Assembly (NCBI RefSeq): GCF_006149045.1
Contig: NZ_VBSN01000059.1
Location: 293,312 to 357,311 of the forward strand
Origin: Dyadobacter flavalbus
GTDB taxonomy: Bacteria > Bacteroidota > Bacteroidia > Cytophagales > Spirosomataceae
Reading direction: 5' to 3'
Length of the DNA: 64,000 nt
Shown here: one piece after another, positions 1-9,240 of the stretch
Numbering within the stretch: position 1 is the first letter of the stretch
How the letters are laid out: each line of letters starts with the position of its first letter
Notes under the pieces: generated by a model
Database searches by the model: none
What the model saw: the letters and a program-made list of their open reading frames with translations, nothing else
What the model was told of the DNA's origin: nothing
Position numbers and translations under genes: made by a program

Positions 1-1663
1 AGAACGGGGTGAACTGCATGGTGCGGGTATCCAGATAGTTCAGGCCGCCGCCGTACGTTCCGATCCAGAGATTGCCTTTTTTGTCCTCCGTAATGGCCCT
101 GATGTCGTTTGAGTTGATGCTGCTGTTGGACGGGATAAACCATGTAAAATTTCCTGTACGGCGATCCAGGCGCGCCAGTCCGCCGCCGTTCGTCCCCACC
201 CAGATTGTTTTTCTGGAATCTTCAAAAATTACCCTTACATCATTGGCCGGAATGCTTTCCGGTTTTTCAGGATCGTTCAAAAATGGTGTAAATGAGTCGC
301 TGAATGGATTGTACAGCAACAAACCTTTGGAATAAGTACCAAACCAGAGATTGCCGCCGCTGTCCCTGTATGCCGAAATGACGGCGCCGTCGGTAATGCT
401 TCCGGGGCTGCCGTCGGCACGGTAATGTTTGAGCACCTGACCGGACGAACTGGTTTTGTAAATCCCGTCACCGTCCGTTCCCAGCCAGAGATTTCCTTCA
501 TTGTCGGCACACATGCCGTAATACCTGAGGTAAGTTTCTGCCCGGCTGTCGGTCACTTTTTTTTCAAACAGACGAAATTTTTCGGGTATGCTGCCGATCA
601 GATACACGCCTTCGCCGTAAGTCCCCAGCCAGATATTATCGTCCTTGTCCAGATAAAGAGATTGGACCGAGCGTTGGGTAATTCCCTGATTACGGGTGTT
701 CTTGACCTGTTCGAACAAATAATTTTCAGGGGCTGTCTGCTGTGCGGCTTTGAGGTCCAGGCTGTATACGCCGCCGTCCTGAACGCCGACCAGCAGCTTT
801 CCCGACTGATTTTCAACCAGCGACAGATAAATATTGCTGTTATGAAAGGTGCTGATATGCAGCGTATAGAATTTGGCCTCGTTTCTCTTGTAGAAAAAAA
901 GTCCTTTGCCCGAAGCTATCCATATGTTGTGAAAATGGTCCTCATAAATCTGGTTGATACGGCCTTTTGGAAGTAAACTGAAATCAATACCCGATTTTTT
1001 TAATTTTCTATCATTATCTATTTCAAAAAGCTCGATACCGGAGTCACGGGTCCCGAGCCAGAGCAGTCCGCGGGAATCCTCAAAAACATTCAGGATGGAA
1101 TTGGTGCGTAGTCCCGGAAGCGTTTTCTGGTCATAATACCGGAATTTTTTACTTTTCTTATTGAAAGCAGCAAACCCGGAACCGTTCAGCGACACCCACA
1201 GATCACCGTTTCCTGCATGGGAAATATCACTTACATCATCCGAAATGCCGTGTTTTTGCCGGGATGGAACGTAGTGCGCAAAGTTTTCTTTTGCAGCAAT
1301 AAATTCATTAAGCCCGCTGCGTGATGAAACCCAGATGGTACCATTGCGGTCTTTCAGTACAGATTTGACGTAATTTCCCGAAAGGCTGGATTTGTCTTCC
1401 GGATTGTGCCTGAACACCTTGAATGAGTAGCCGTCAAACCGGTTCAGTCCATCGCCGGTGGCAAACCACAGGAAACCCTTGTTGTCCTGGGCGATACTGT
1501 TTACGACACCAAACGAAAGGCCATTCTGAATGGAATATCTTGTTATCCGGCCCAAACCTTGTCCGTAAGTCAAACCGGGTAAAGCCAGGCCAAGTAACAA
1601 GCCGATCACGATGGTGAGTATCCCCGCATATTTTTTCTCCACGATCCTTCTTCTGTTTATCAT
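1..1663 (-). CDS. Hybrid two-component sensor, N-terminal part (partial at window edge)
   Basis: The reading frame stays open on the minus strand from the ATG at 1661-1663 to the window edge. An in-frame TGA lies about nine codons upstream, which fixes this start. The protein begins with a charged stretch and a hydrophobic signal/anchor segment (about residues 13-30), and then has repeated two-component-regulator propeller units. Characteristic phrases include QNGLSFGVVNSIAQDNKGF, LWFATGDGLNRFDG and TIWVSSRSGLNEF. In this family the periplasmic propeller is followed by a Y_Y_Y domain, a histidine kinase, a receiver and an AraC output domain, none of which lie inside the window. The family senses a ligand (often a glycan) in the periplasm and controls nearby uptake genes. 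The target here cannot be seen. Confidence 0.85.
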   Translation of the reverse strand, partial: MINRRRIVEKKYAGILTIVIGLLLGLALPGLTYGQGLGRITRYSIQNGLSFGVVNSIAQDNKGFLWFATGDGLNRFDGYSFKVFRHNPEDKSSLSGNYVKSVLKDRNGTIWVSSRSGLNEFIAAKENFAHYVPSRQKHGISDDVSDISHAGNGDLWVSLNGSGFAAFNKKSKKFRYYDQKTLPGLRTNSILNVFEDSRGLLWLGTRDSGIELFEIDNDRKLKKSGIDFSLLPKGRINQIYEDHFHNIWIASGKGLFFYKRNEAKFYTLHISTFHNSNIYLSLVENQSGKLLVGVQDGGVYSLDLKAAQQTAPENYLFEQVKNTRNQGITQRSVQSLYLDKDDNIWLGTYGEGVYLIGSIPEKFRLFEKKVTDSRAETYLRYYGMCADNEGNLWLGTDGDGIYKTSSSGQVLKHYRADGSPGSITDGAVISAYRDSGGNLWFGTYSKGLLLYNPFSDSFTPFLNDPEKPESIPANDVRVIFEDSRKTIWVGTNGGGLARLDRRTGNFTWFIPSNSSINSNDIRAITEDKKGNLWIGTYGGGLNYLDTRTMQFTPF

Positions 1664-1860
1664 CCCTGCAAGTCCGACCTGTAAGGATCAGTTTAATTAG
1701 GCTGCCCTGAAGTGCATTTCTAAATTCACTCCTTTACAAGAACATCGTTGTGCATTTTCAGGAAAAGTTTGACAATTTATAACATAATCCCTTTTGGTAT
1801 TCACTTTCTGCAAATTGCGAGTGCCGCAAGACCCGAGACAGGCCCTCGTATACAATCCTA

Positions 1861-1895
1861 TCAAAGCAGGCATTTGATCCAAGTGCCTGCTTTGA
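1861..1895 (-). terminator. Hairpin after the ABC-F gene
   Basis: A perfect 12-bp inverted repeat (arms TCAAAGCAGGCA at 1861-1872 and TGCCTGCTTTGA at 1884-1895, 11-base loop) lies 14 bases past the stop of the ABC-F gene. There is no strong T tract on either side, so its role as terminator is inferred from position. Confidence 0.6.
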
Positions 1896-1908
1896 TCATC
1901 ATCTGCGT

Positions 1909-3504
1909 TTATACAAGTTCGTCGAGGTCGATTATTTTTCCGGCTCGTACCTGTTCCAGAAAATAAGTATCATGTGACACAATCAGCAGCGCTCCCTGGT
2001 ATTCATTAACCGCGCTGGTCAGGATTTCAATATTCTGCATGTCGAGGTTGTTCGTGGGTTCATCCAGTATGATCATGTCCGGCGCCTGGTTGCCAATGGT
2101 GAGTGTACAAAGCATCAATCGCATTTTTTCACCGCCACTAAGTGCAGAGCAGGGTTTGTCCCAGTATTCCCTGGTAAATAAAAACCGGTTCAGGCGCGTT
2201 CTGATTTCATGTTCCTGCAATGCAGTCGTATTGCATCGTTGAGCCTGCTCATAAACGCTCAGATGATTGTCAATCCCTGAATAATCCTGATCGATGTAAA
2301 TGGCTCTGAAGTCCGCGCGTTCCAGGGTTCCTGTAACCGGTAAGATATCGCCCAGAATCATTTTGATCAAGGTGGTCTTTCCGGTTCCGTTGAGTCCTTT
2401 TATCACCATCCGGTCACCGCTCAGGATCTGAAAGTTCAGGAGTTTTCTCCAAAGTAAATGTTCAAAGCCTGCATTCAGATTTTCTGCGGTCACCAGGATT
2501 TTTCCTTTGTGCAGGGCGGAATTGTCGAGATCCAGTTTCATTTTCCCGGTATCAGGAAGCTGGCTGCGCAACTGACCGAGATCTCTGGCTATGGCTTCTG
2601 TCTTTTCCGCATGAACACCCTTGATTCTTGAGGTACTTTTCTCGGCATTGTTTTTCAAAGTGTTCATTACAATGGTTGGCAGGCCGGCTTTTTCCTGCTT
2701 TTTCCTGCCACGGGCATCCAGTTTTTGTTGTCGCTGCATGGTTTCACGTTCCGTTTCCCGGGCTCTGCGCAAAGCTTTTTCCGTACTTTTCAGGTCCTGG
2801 TTTAAAGCGTCACTTTCAATGGCTTTTTGACCGGCATAAAAATCATAATTGCCCCCATAAACCGAAATGCCGCGTTTGTCAAGCTCGAAAACGATATGCA
2901 GCAGATTAAGCAAGGTGCGGTCATGGCTTACCACCAGCAGTGCATCCGGAGTGGATGTAATGTAATCATACAATATGTTCCTTCCTTGCCGGTCCAGATG
3001 ATTGCTGGGTTCATCCAGCAGCACCATTTCAGGATTATGGATCATAATGCCTGACAGGAAAACCCTGGTTTTTTGCCCGCCGCTCAATGTTTCCATACGC
3101 TGGTTCAGGTCCAGCCCATCCAGTTTCCAGTGCGCCAGCGCCTGCTCGCAACGCTCCTGAATTGCCCAGTCATCCGCCAGCAATGAAAGGTTTGAATCCG
3201 TAAGTTCACCTTCCAGTATGGCTTTCAGTGCATTCAGTTTGTCGGAAACGCACAGTGCCTGTGCAACGGTGTAATCGTTAAACTGCCCAAAAAGCTGCGG
3301 TACATAATAAGGCTTTGAACCGGCGATTACCCTTCCTTCTGTTGGTACTAACGCTCCGGCCAGTATCTTCAAAAGAGTGGATTTGCCCGTACCGTTGTGG
3401 CCTACAAGCGCAATTTTATCCTGCCTGTTGACAGCAAGGTTTATATCAGAGAATAAAAGGTCACGGTTCGGATGTGCGTAAGCGACATCTTGAAGAAAAA
3501 GCAT
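1909..3504 (-). CDS. ABC-F family ATPase
   Basis: This is a 531-residue soluble protein with two ABC ATPase domains on one chain and no membrane segment, the ABC-F layout. Domain 1 has Walker A GHNGTGKS (35-42), signature LSGGQ (140-144) and Walker B VLLDEP (161-166). A charged linker (about 230-310, rich in R, K and E) follows. Domain 2 has GLNGTGKT (about 372), LSGGE (about 459) and MIILDEPTNNLD (about 482). ABC-F proteins bind the ribosome and act as translation factors or protect it from antibiotics. Nothing visible shows which role applies here. It is monocistronic, with a hairpin 14 bases after the stop. The start MLFLQDVAYA is the first ATG and leads directly into the first beta strand of the ATPase. 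Confidence 0.9.
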   Translation of the reverse strand: MLFLQDVAYAHPNRDLLFSDINLAVNRQDKIALVGHNGTGKSTLLKILAGALVPTEGRVIAGSKPYYVPQLFGQFNDYTVAQALCVSDKLNALKAILEGELTDSNLSLLADDWAIQERCEQALAHWKLDGLDLNQRMETLSGGQKTRVFLSGIMIHNPEMVLLDEPSNHLDRQGRNILYDYITSTPDALLVVSHDRTLLNLLHIVFELDKRGISVYGGNYDFYAGQKAIESDALNQDLKSTEKALRRARETERETMQRQQKLDARGRKKQEKAGLPTIVMNTLKNNAEKSTSRIKGVHAEKTEAIARDLGQLRSQLPDTGKMKLDLDNSALHKGKILVTAENLNAGFEHLLWRKLLNFQILSGDRMVIKGLNGTGKTTLIKMILGDILPVTGTLERADFRAIYIDQDYSGIDNHLSVYEQAQRCNTTALQEHEIRTRLNRFLFTREYWDKPCSALSGGEKMRLMLCTLTIGNQAPDMIILDEPTNNLDMQNIEILTSAVNEYQGALLIVSHDTYFLEQVRAGKIIDLDELV

Positions 3505-4485
3505 GATTTCTTTCTTTTGTTAGCGTAAATGAATAGGGCTGCCGCAGTTGGTGGCGCCATTTGATTTTTCCAGAAAGAAAGATGCTCTTACATGAAGCTT
3601 GCAATGGTTTGAGAGTGCAAAGATAAATAAAATGCCAATATTACGAGCAGGATGCTTTTTGCATTTGAAATTCAACGGAAGTTACGCAACTTATCCGGCA
3701 CATTGTAAATTCGGGTCCATACGGTTTGGAATGAATATGAAGAATCGGATTATTCCATGGCTTAACAGCAAATCAAACCGGAATGCTGCCGTTAATGAAA
3801 AGCCGACCGGAATTGCAGCGGTGCGGATGCTCCGGTTTGATGTTTCATAAATTTGTCAATTGGTAAATGAACAATGCAACATTCGGGAATCTGCATTGTT
3901 CAGCTGTAACCGGATCAAGGACATTCGTAGCCAAAATAAAACAAACGCCATGCCTGTTTTGTTCGTGTGGAAAGCTTTTAGTCAGCACTTTATCCCGAAC
4001 ATGTGTATAGGAAAATTCCATTTACAGTTCTTGAAGTTAATGGGACAGACTTGTTGTCAATTCAAGAACGATGCATGGCAGTTGTTTATCAAGAGACCGT
4101 TTTACAATGAAGATCCAGCTTTCAGGACAAATTTTATTGTTATATCAAAGGAGTAAAAGTAAAAGACCACCCAAAGAAAAATGGATGCTGGCAAACCGGA
4201 AAAATCAGTAAAGTTGCCGGGCTTGTAATCTGAAGATTCGGAAACCTGTTAAAAGCAAAAACGGAACTTTTGACGATTTTCAGTCTAAGTTCCGTTTCGT
4301 ACCCGGAGCCGGAGTACCATACTTTTTTAACTGCTTTTAACAAGGTTTAATCATCTATATATCAGTATATTTGAGTATTGTAGGGTTTTTGGTAGGGGGC
4401 TTAGCATTGGTTTCATCTACTTTTGATTTACATTTAGCCACCCTTTTGACCACCCTTTAACTACACTTAACTGGTTTTAATAGAG
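3505..4485. other. Intergenic region left of the integrated element
   Basis: About 980 bases without a convincing gene. Two short plus-strand frames (3599-3850 and 3860-4156) have low-complexity compositions and no recognisable motif, so I do not call them. The only clear structure is the hairpin at 4259-4297. The left end of the mobile element (attL) probably lies in the last 150 bases, but I could not match a direct repeat to the right side. Confidence 0.5.
4259..4297. terminator. Strong hairpin upstream of the integrase
   Basis: A perfect 11-bp inverted repeat (AAACGGAACTT at 4259-4269, AAGTTCCGTTT at 4287-4297, 17-base loop). It could be a terminator of decayed upstream transcription or an integrase arm/att structure. 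The sequence does not decide between these. Confidence 0.45.
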
Positions 4486-5709
4486 ATGAAAGTAAGTTTT
4501 GAGCTTAGAAAAGAAAAAGTTAGTTCAAGTGGATTAATACCTGTGCAGTTTGTTCTGCGGGCTGATAGCGTCCGAATCCGGCGTAATGTAGGTGTATCGG
4601 TTCAAGAAAAATATTGGGACGGATCCAGGGTTAAACCAAACCTTAAAAAAGAACCGAGCAATAACTATCATCACATCAATGATGAATTGCAGAAAGTAGA
4701 GGAGAGGATAAATGATATCTTTTTCTTTTTCCGAGCAAACAAACTACCATTCTCAAAGGAGCTGTTCCTGAGTAAGTTCGACAGTGAGGTTGAAATTAAA
4801 GCAGTTACGATTGAGTTCTTCGAATGCTTTCGTGAGTTTATTGATGGTGGAAAGCTTACCAAAACCTATAATACCGTAAAGGCGCAAACCTCAGTAATGA
4901 ATTTCTTGAAGCAGTTTGAAACGGATTTCGCATCGAAAATTTTGTTTGATTCCATTAATGACGTCTTTTTTGAAGAGCTTTCAAGATACGCTATTAAAGA
5001 GAGGAAAATCAAAAACAACTATTTCGCAAAAATAGTAGCGGTTATGAAAAGCATGCTCAGGTGGAGCATCAAGAAGGGCTATAACGGGAATCGGAATTTT
5101 GAGGATTTTCGGGCTTCGGAACATGATGTAGACATCGTTTACCTTACTTTCGAGGAGCTGATGTGCTTGTACAATCATGATTTTGAAAATAATAGACTGG
5201 CACATGTGCGTGACTTTTACTGCATGGGATGTTTCACCGGATTAAGATTTTCAGACCTATCCAAGCTGCATTTAGCAAATATCAGTGATGAGCACATTGT
5301 GATATCTATTCAAAAGACAAAAACTCAAAATCACGCTATCAAGCTGAATAGATATGCCAAGGCAATCCTTGAGAAGTATAAAAATACTGTTTATGAGCCC
5401 TTGCCCACTATATCCTCTCAGAAATTCAATGATTATATTAAGGAGTGTTGCGAGTTAGCAGGTATTGACCAGCAATTCACTGCACACTGGTTTGTTGGGG
5501 TGGAGAAGAAATCAATCACGCAGCCCAAGTACAAATTTATTACCAGTCATACTGCCCGTAAAACTTTTATTACGAACTCTTTACTTCTAGGTATGGAGCC
5601 GAAAGCGATCAAGAAGATTGCAAACATCAAGAGAGATGCGGTTCTAGATAAATATATGAAAGTCACAGAAGCATTTACTGATTCTCAAATGGACAACGCA
5701 TGGAAATGA
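4486..5709 (+). CDS. Tyrosine recombinase (integrase)
   Basis: A 407-residue site-specific recombinase of the type found in Bacteroidota mobile elements. It has an N-terminal arm-binding domain (1-100), a SAM-like core-binding domain (about 105-210) and a catalytic domain. Catalytic residues visible are Arg in GLRFSDL (about 251), Lys in KTKTQN (about 278), the HxxR box in SHTARKTF (about 355-361) and the nucleophile Tyr in LDKYMKV (about 391). The position that usually holds the second His (GHxS) reads ANIKRD, an Asn, which is unusual. It heads the mobile element and overlaps the next gene by 10 bases. Confidence 0.93.
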   Translation: MKVSFELRKEKVSSSGLIPVQFVLRADSVRIRRNVGVSVQEKYWDGSRVKPNLKKEPSNNYHHINDELQKVEERINDIFFFFRANKLPFSKELFLSKFDSEVEIKAVTIEFFECFREFIDGGKLTKTYNTVKAQTSVMNFLKQFETDFASKILFDSINDVFFEELSRYAIKERKIKNNYFAKIVAVMKSMLRWSIKKGYNGNRNFEDFRASEHDVDIVYLTFEELMCLYNHDFENNRLAHVRDFYCMGCFTGLRFSDLSKLHLANISDEHIVISIQKTKTQNHAIKLNRYAKAILEKYKNTVYEPLPTISSQKFNDYIKECCELAGIDQQFTAHWFVGVEKKSITQPKYKFITSHTARKTFITNSLLLGMEPKAIKKIANIKRDAVLDKYMKVTEAFTDSQMDNAWK

Positions 5710-7265
5710 CGAGTTACATTGTGATAGGAATAGCAGTGACAGTGCTGACTTTTTTTGTACAAAAATATTTTATGTATTTGAGCAGAGGTGTTTTTGAGAT
5801 TGAATCTCAGAAAATCATGAACTTCTTGTTCTTTCGTTCCTTTGGTTGGTTTCGTTACAGTTTTCCTGGATTTAACATTCTTGTTAATGTTTTTGTCGTA
5901 TATAGCCTCCTGAATATCAGCGCAAACTGGGTAACAATTTGTTTTTCTGCGGGTCTGTTTTGTTGTTCTATCATATTATCGTATAAATTACACTTAGTGA
6001 TCAGTGCAGATAAGGACTTCTTCCTATTTTATAAATACTCATCGAGTATTAGATATTATAATTCACTTACAGAAGCTGAGCGCAGAGAGGTCTACGGAGT
6101 TGTTTTACGAAGGCTTAGTAAGCTAGATATTAGACATTTAGGGCAGGGTGGGCTCGTTGACTTTTTTCAGGAAAATTATATCGCCAGGCTTGGTTTAGCA
6201 ATAAGTTTTGAAAGGTTCGATTATTGGTTGGAAAACTCAGAATCTCGGCACTATACTGGAACGCTCTTCTATTCAAAATTCAGAAAGAACATTTACTCTG
6301 AGCTGCGTGAAATACAATTATTGAATGAGGCGGTTGATCTTCATGATTATCATCTTTCTCTTTTAGTATCCACACTATTAAAACCCAGCTCTATTAAATT
6401 CGATGACAACTTTGGATTGCATTATGAATCTAGTTTGGTAAGTGATCAATTCAGTAAAATAGTAGCCTTAAACCGGCAAGAAAGTGCATCTAAAATCTTG
6501 GATGATAGGTTATGTGAAATAGAGCGTCGCCTACAAAGCATCGCCCAAAATAGTAACCGTGCCTTGAAGATTTCCGACGTAAAGGAGTATGTGGAAAATT
6601 CCGTTAAAACAAATCAGTCCAATCAGGATTTGACAATTTTCGTTGAAAGGTTGGACGAGATCTTGGAAGACATTAGAATGATTAAACTGAATAGCGCTAC
6701 TGAGGAGAATCTGGTAGAGTTGAATCGATCAATCTCTGATTTGATCAATGAACCTTCTAGGCGCCAGAATTTTGCGACAGCCGAAGAACTCCGCAAAGTA
6801 GAGGCAGGTATTAGTAATCTACTTGAAGGAAAGCTGGATGTTCTAGCTCAAAAGAATGATAAGATCGAAAAATTATTGTACACTCTTACTCCCAGGATTA
6901 TTTGTGAAATAGACGAGTGTAAGAAAGAGAATATTTCTGAATACCTTATCACGCAGTTGGAGAGTGACAAAATCGTGGTGCTCAAAAGCAATAATATATC
7001 TGATATCCGAAAACTAGTTAATGACCACTTTGTTGAAAAAGGCAGTAAAAAATATAACATGCCAACCGGCCCGTATAAGGATGAGGAATTTTTCAAAAAC
7101 AATAGGGATAGCATTTATACAGCCTTTGCAGCACTATCCAATGAATTTAAGTCAATCACTAAGACAAAACTGGCCGAAATTCTTTTCCACGCACTTCCAA
7201 ATTCCTTTAATTCTGAAAAGACAATTAAAAATGGTTTAAGTAAATGGGATAACAAAAACCATTGA
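5700..7265 (+). CDS. Membrane protein with long coiled coil, unknown
   Basis: I do not recognise this 521-residue protein. Two or three hydrophobic segments near the N terminus (about 3-25 and 55-100, containing VVYSLLNI and FSAGLFCCSIILSY) anchor it in the inner membrane. A helical, charged cytoplasmic region with heptad-like stretches runs from about 250 to 400. The last 120 residues form a separate soluble domain ending in an EKTIKNGLSKW box. The start overlaps the integrase stop by 10 bases, suggesting translational coupling. Its place beside the integrase fits an accessory function of the element (regulation of excision, or entry exclusion), but that is only inference. Confidence 0.75.
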   Translation: MEMTSYIVIGIAVTVLTFFVQKYFMYLSRGVFEIESQKIMNFLFFRSFGWFRYSFPGFNILVNVFVVYSLLNISANWVTICFSAGLFCCSIILSYKLHLVISADKDFFLFYKYSSSIRYYNSLTEAERREVYGVVLRRLSKLDIRHLGQGGLVDFFQENYIARLGLAISFERFDYWLENSESRHYTGTLFYSKFRKNIYSELREIQLLNEAVDLHDYHLSLLVSTLLKPSSIKFDDNFGLHYESSLVSDQFSKIVALNRQESASKILDDRLCEIERRLQSIAQNSNRALKISDVKEYVENSVKTNQSNQDLTIFVERLDEILEDIRMIKLNSATEENLVELNRSISDLINEPSRRQNFATAEELRKVEAGISNLLEGKLDVLAQKNDKIEKLLYTLTPRIICEIDECKKENISEYLITQLESDKIVVLKSNNISDIRKLVNDHFVEKGSKKYNMPTGPYKDEEFFKNNRDSIYTAFAALSNEFKSITKTKLAEILFHALPNSFNSEKTIKNGLSKWDNKNH

Positions 7266-7398
7266 TTATTAATTTAAATGCTGATTTCCAAGGTTTTAGT
7301 TCGCCACTTTGGGTCCCAAGTCAAATCTGACTGGTTTCACTAGAAATTTGCATTGATCATTAAGGTCATGCATGTTTCATTTAAACCAGTTAAAAATC

Positions 7399-7689
7399 AT
7401 GTCAGTCCAACTTTATTCCCACGCTAAGGGAGACTTAGAAAAGGCCGTTGAAATCATCCTTCAAAAGGCAAACAGCTTATCGCTTGTAAAAGAAAAAAAA
7501 TCAGCGGAAGAACTTGATGAACTGATCCCACAGGCGGAGGCAGCAAAAGTTATGCAGATTTCTGTCGCTACCATTATAGAGTGGCGCAAGCATAAAGCCT
7601 TACCGCATTATAACTTTAACGGTAGATACCTTTATTCAAAGGCAGAGTTACTCGAATATGGGAGAAAACGGGGTCAAAAAAAAGCGTAA
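7399..7689 (+). CDS. Excisionase-like helix-turn-helix protein
   Basis: A small protein with a C-terminal MerR/excisionase-type DNA-binding domain: LIPQAEAAKVMQISVATIIEW, then RKHKALPHYNFNGRYLYSKAELLEY, where the HTH is followed by the wing seen in HTH_17 proteins. Such proteins bend attachment DNA and steer the integrase towards excision. I place the start at MSVQLYSHAK (7399), which matches the usual N terminus of the family; an in-frame ATG at 7372 would add nine residues. It lies about 110 bases after the membrane protein gene and 80 bases before the helicase. Confidence 0.75.
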   Translation: MSVQLYSHAKGDLEKAVEIILQKANSLSLVKEKKSAEELDELIPQAEAAKVMQISVATIIEWRKHKALPHYNFNGRYLYSKAELLEYGRKRGQKKA

Positions 7690-7771
7690 CCACCGCCATG
7701 GTTACGCCAGATAATCTTTTTTCTAACAACTCTGTGTAACGAAGTTACGGAGTTAAAATCACATTTTTCTA

Positions 7772-9010
7772 ATGAATGATGAAATTCCATATGTAAGGGT
7801 AGGTATAAACTACTACCGAGAAATACGACGGCCGTCCATAGCAGGGGAGACACTGGCAACTTTGGTCAAGTGGTCAAGGGATACAATCGTACACGATCAT
7901 AAAAAGTCTTATCTCCTAAAGGTCCCCAAGTATCTTGGATTTTGCTGTATCCCAAACCATACCGATTACCAAAAGGTTATTGGCGATTTTTATAATACGT
8001 ATAGTCAAATAGGTTACCTTCCAACTAGTGAAGAGTTGACGCTTTCAGATCTGATGCAGCGATGCAGTTTATCGTTGACTTTCGTCCGACATATCTTCGG
8101 GTCGCAGTTTGAACTTGGTTTAGACTATCTGAAGGTTCTGTTTTTGTTTCCGACTCAAACGTTGCCAATTGTGTGTCTGGTTAGTAAAGAGAGATCTACT
8201 GGGAAATCCACCTTTTTAAAGTGGTTAAAAGAAATATTTGGCTTAAATATGACTTACATAAAAGGGGATTCGTTTGCAAGTCAGTTCAATAGCGATTGGG
8301 CTTCGATGCTCCTGGTGGCGATTGATGAAGTTTTTTTCGATAAAAAGGAGATAACTGAAAGACTGAAATACCTGAGCACTACCAACAAAGATAAGCTTGA
8401 ACAAAAAGGAAAGGATAGAGAGGAAATTGACTTTTTCGCCAAGTTTATACTCTGTTCAAACAACGAAGACAATTTTATCCAGATTGATGAAGAAGAGATT
8501 CGTTTTTGGATTCTTAAGATTAGTTCAATTAAGGAAGAGAACACAAATTTTTTGAATGGGTTGATTCAGGAAATTCCATATTTCCTTCGACTTCTTATGG
8601 ACCGGCCTTTTTTGAGACAGAATTCAAGCAGAATGTGGTTTAAGAAAGAGGACCTTAAAACTACGGCCTTAAAAAGACTCCTTTGGAAAAACAATAACAG
8701 GTTGGAGGCCAAGCTTATTGAGCTTTTCTTTGAACTATTTGAACAGACCGACGAGCAAGCAGTTTCAGTGATTCCTCAGGATGTCTTCCAAATGGTTAAT
8801 AGGCTCCATAAATCGGGATTTTGCTCTATAAATGATATTCGAAAAGTGCTCAAAGATGTCTGGAAAATCGAACCTCAGAAGAATTCGCTTACGTACGTGC
8901 GTTACACTGTTGATCATGCTGGGGGCTTTTATTCTGGAAGCGCAATAGGCCGTTATTTTTCAATAAACCGCTCATTTATCTTAGAAAAATTTGATGAATT
9001 GATGAGATAG
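7772..9010 (+). CDS. SF3-type replicative helicase of mobile element
   Basis: A 412-residue protein of the primase-helicase family common on Bacteroidota mobile elements. It has Walker A SKERSTGKST (about 138-147), Walker B LLVAIDEVFF (about 186-195, D-E), and a sensor-1-like segment FILCSNNED (about 225). The C-terminal third looks like a winged-helix DNA-binding region. Such ATPases unwind the origin during replication of the excised circle. The TTGATGAG iterons begin in its last codons and fill the gap to the primase gene, supporting a role in origin recognition or melting. Confidence 0.8.
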   Translation: MNDEIPYVRVGINYYREIRRPSIAGETLATLVKWSRDTIVHDHKKSYLLKVPKYLGFCCIPNHTDYQKVIGDFYNTYSQIGYLPTSEELTLSDLMQRCSLSLTFVRHIFGSQFELGLDYLKVLFLFPTQTLPIVCLVSKERSTGKSTFLKWLKEIFGLNMTYIKGDSFASQFNSDWASMLLVAIDEVFFDKKEITERLKYLSTTNKDKLEQKGKDREEIDFFAKFILCSNNEDNFIQIDEEEIRFWILKISSIKEENTNFLNGLIQEIPYFLRLLMDRPFLRQNSSRMWFKKEDLKTTALKRLLWKNNNRLEAKLIELFFELFEQTDEQAVSVIPQDVFQMVNRLHKSGFCSINDIRKVLKDVWKIEPQKNSLTYVRYTVDHAGGFYSGSAIGRYFSINRSFILEKFDELMR

Positions 9011-9152
9011 GACGTAAGCTGGATAAAATCAATGAGTTACCTCTCATCAAAGTGCTCATCAAATTTGATCCATCGCACTTTTTGATGAGCGTTTGATGAG
9101 GCCAAATAGTGACTTTAATGATTTGATGAGTGCTTGATGAGCGTTTGATGAA
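8991..9152 (+). repeat. TTGATGAG iterons, putative replication origin
   Basis: Five direct copies of TTGATGAG (the last ending AA) start at 9082, 9093, 9123, 9134 and 9145, so neighbours are exactly 11 bases apart, one DNA turn. Two inverted copies (CTCATCAA) start at 9043 and 9055, and two more direct copies lie at 8991 and 8999 inside the end of the helicase gene. Phased iterons between helicase and primase genes are the layout of plasmid origins. A Rep or helicase binding role is inferred. Confidence 0.7.
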
Positions 9153-9240
9153 GGGTAAATCTTCTAATAACGACCCAGTTAAATGCAATTCTCATCAATT
9201 CATCAAAAAAGCAAGAAATTTCAACCTTACCAAAAATGAC

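Noticed and set aside
3599..4156. Two plus-strand frames of 83 and 98 codons left of the integrase
   Set aside because: No motif, unusual composition (Cys, Asn, Ile runs) and no spacing pattern with neighbours; more likely chance frames in intergenic DNA.
4259..4320. Possible tRNA 3' end as integration target left of the integrase
   Set aside because: The hairpin is perfect but no cloverleaf, anticodon loop or CCA end could be formed.
9082..9152. TTGATGAG repeats as a CRISPR array
   Set aside because: Units are 8 bases with 3-base gaps and there are no unique spacers or cas genes; they fit iterons.
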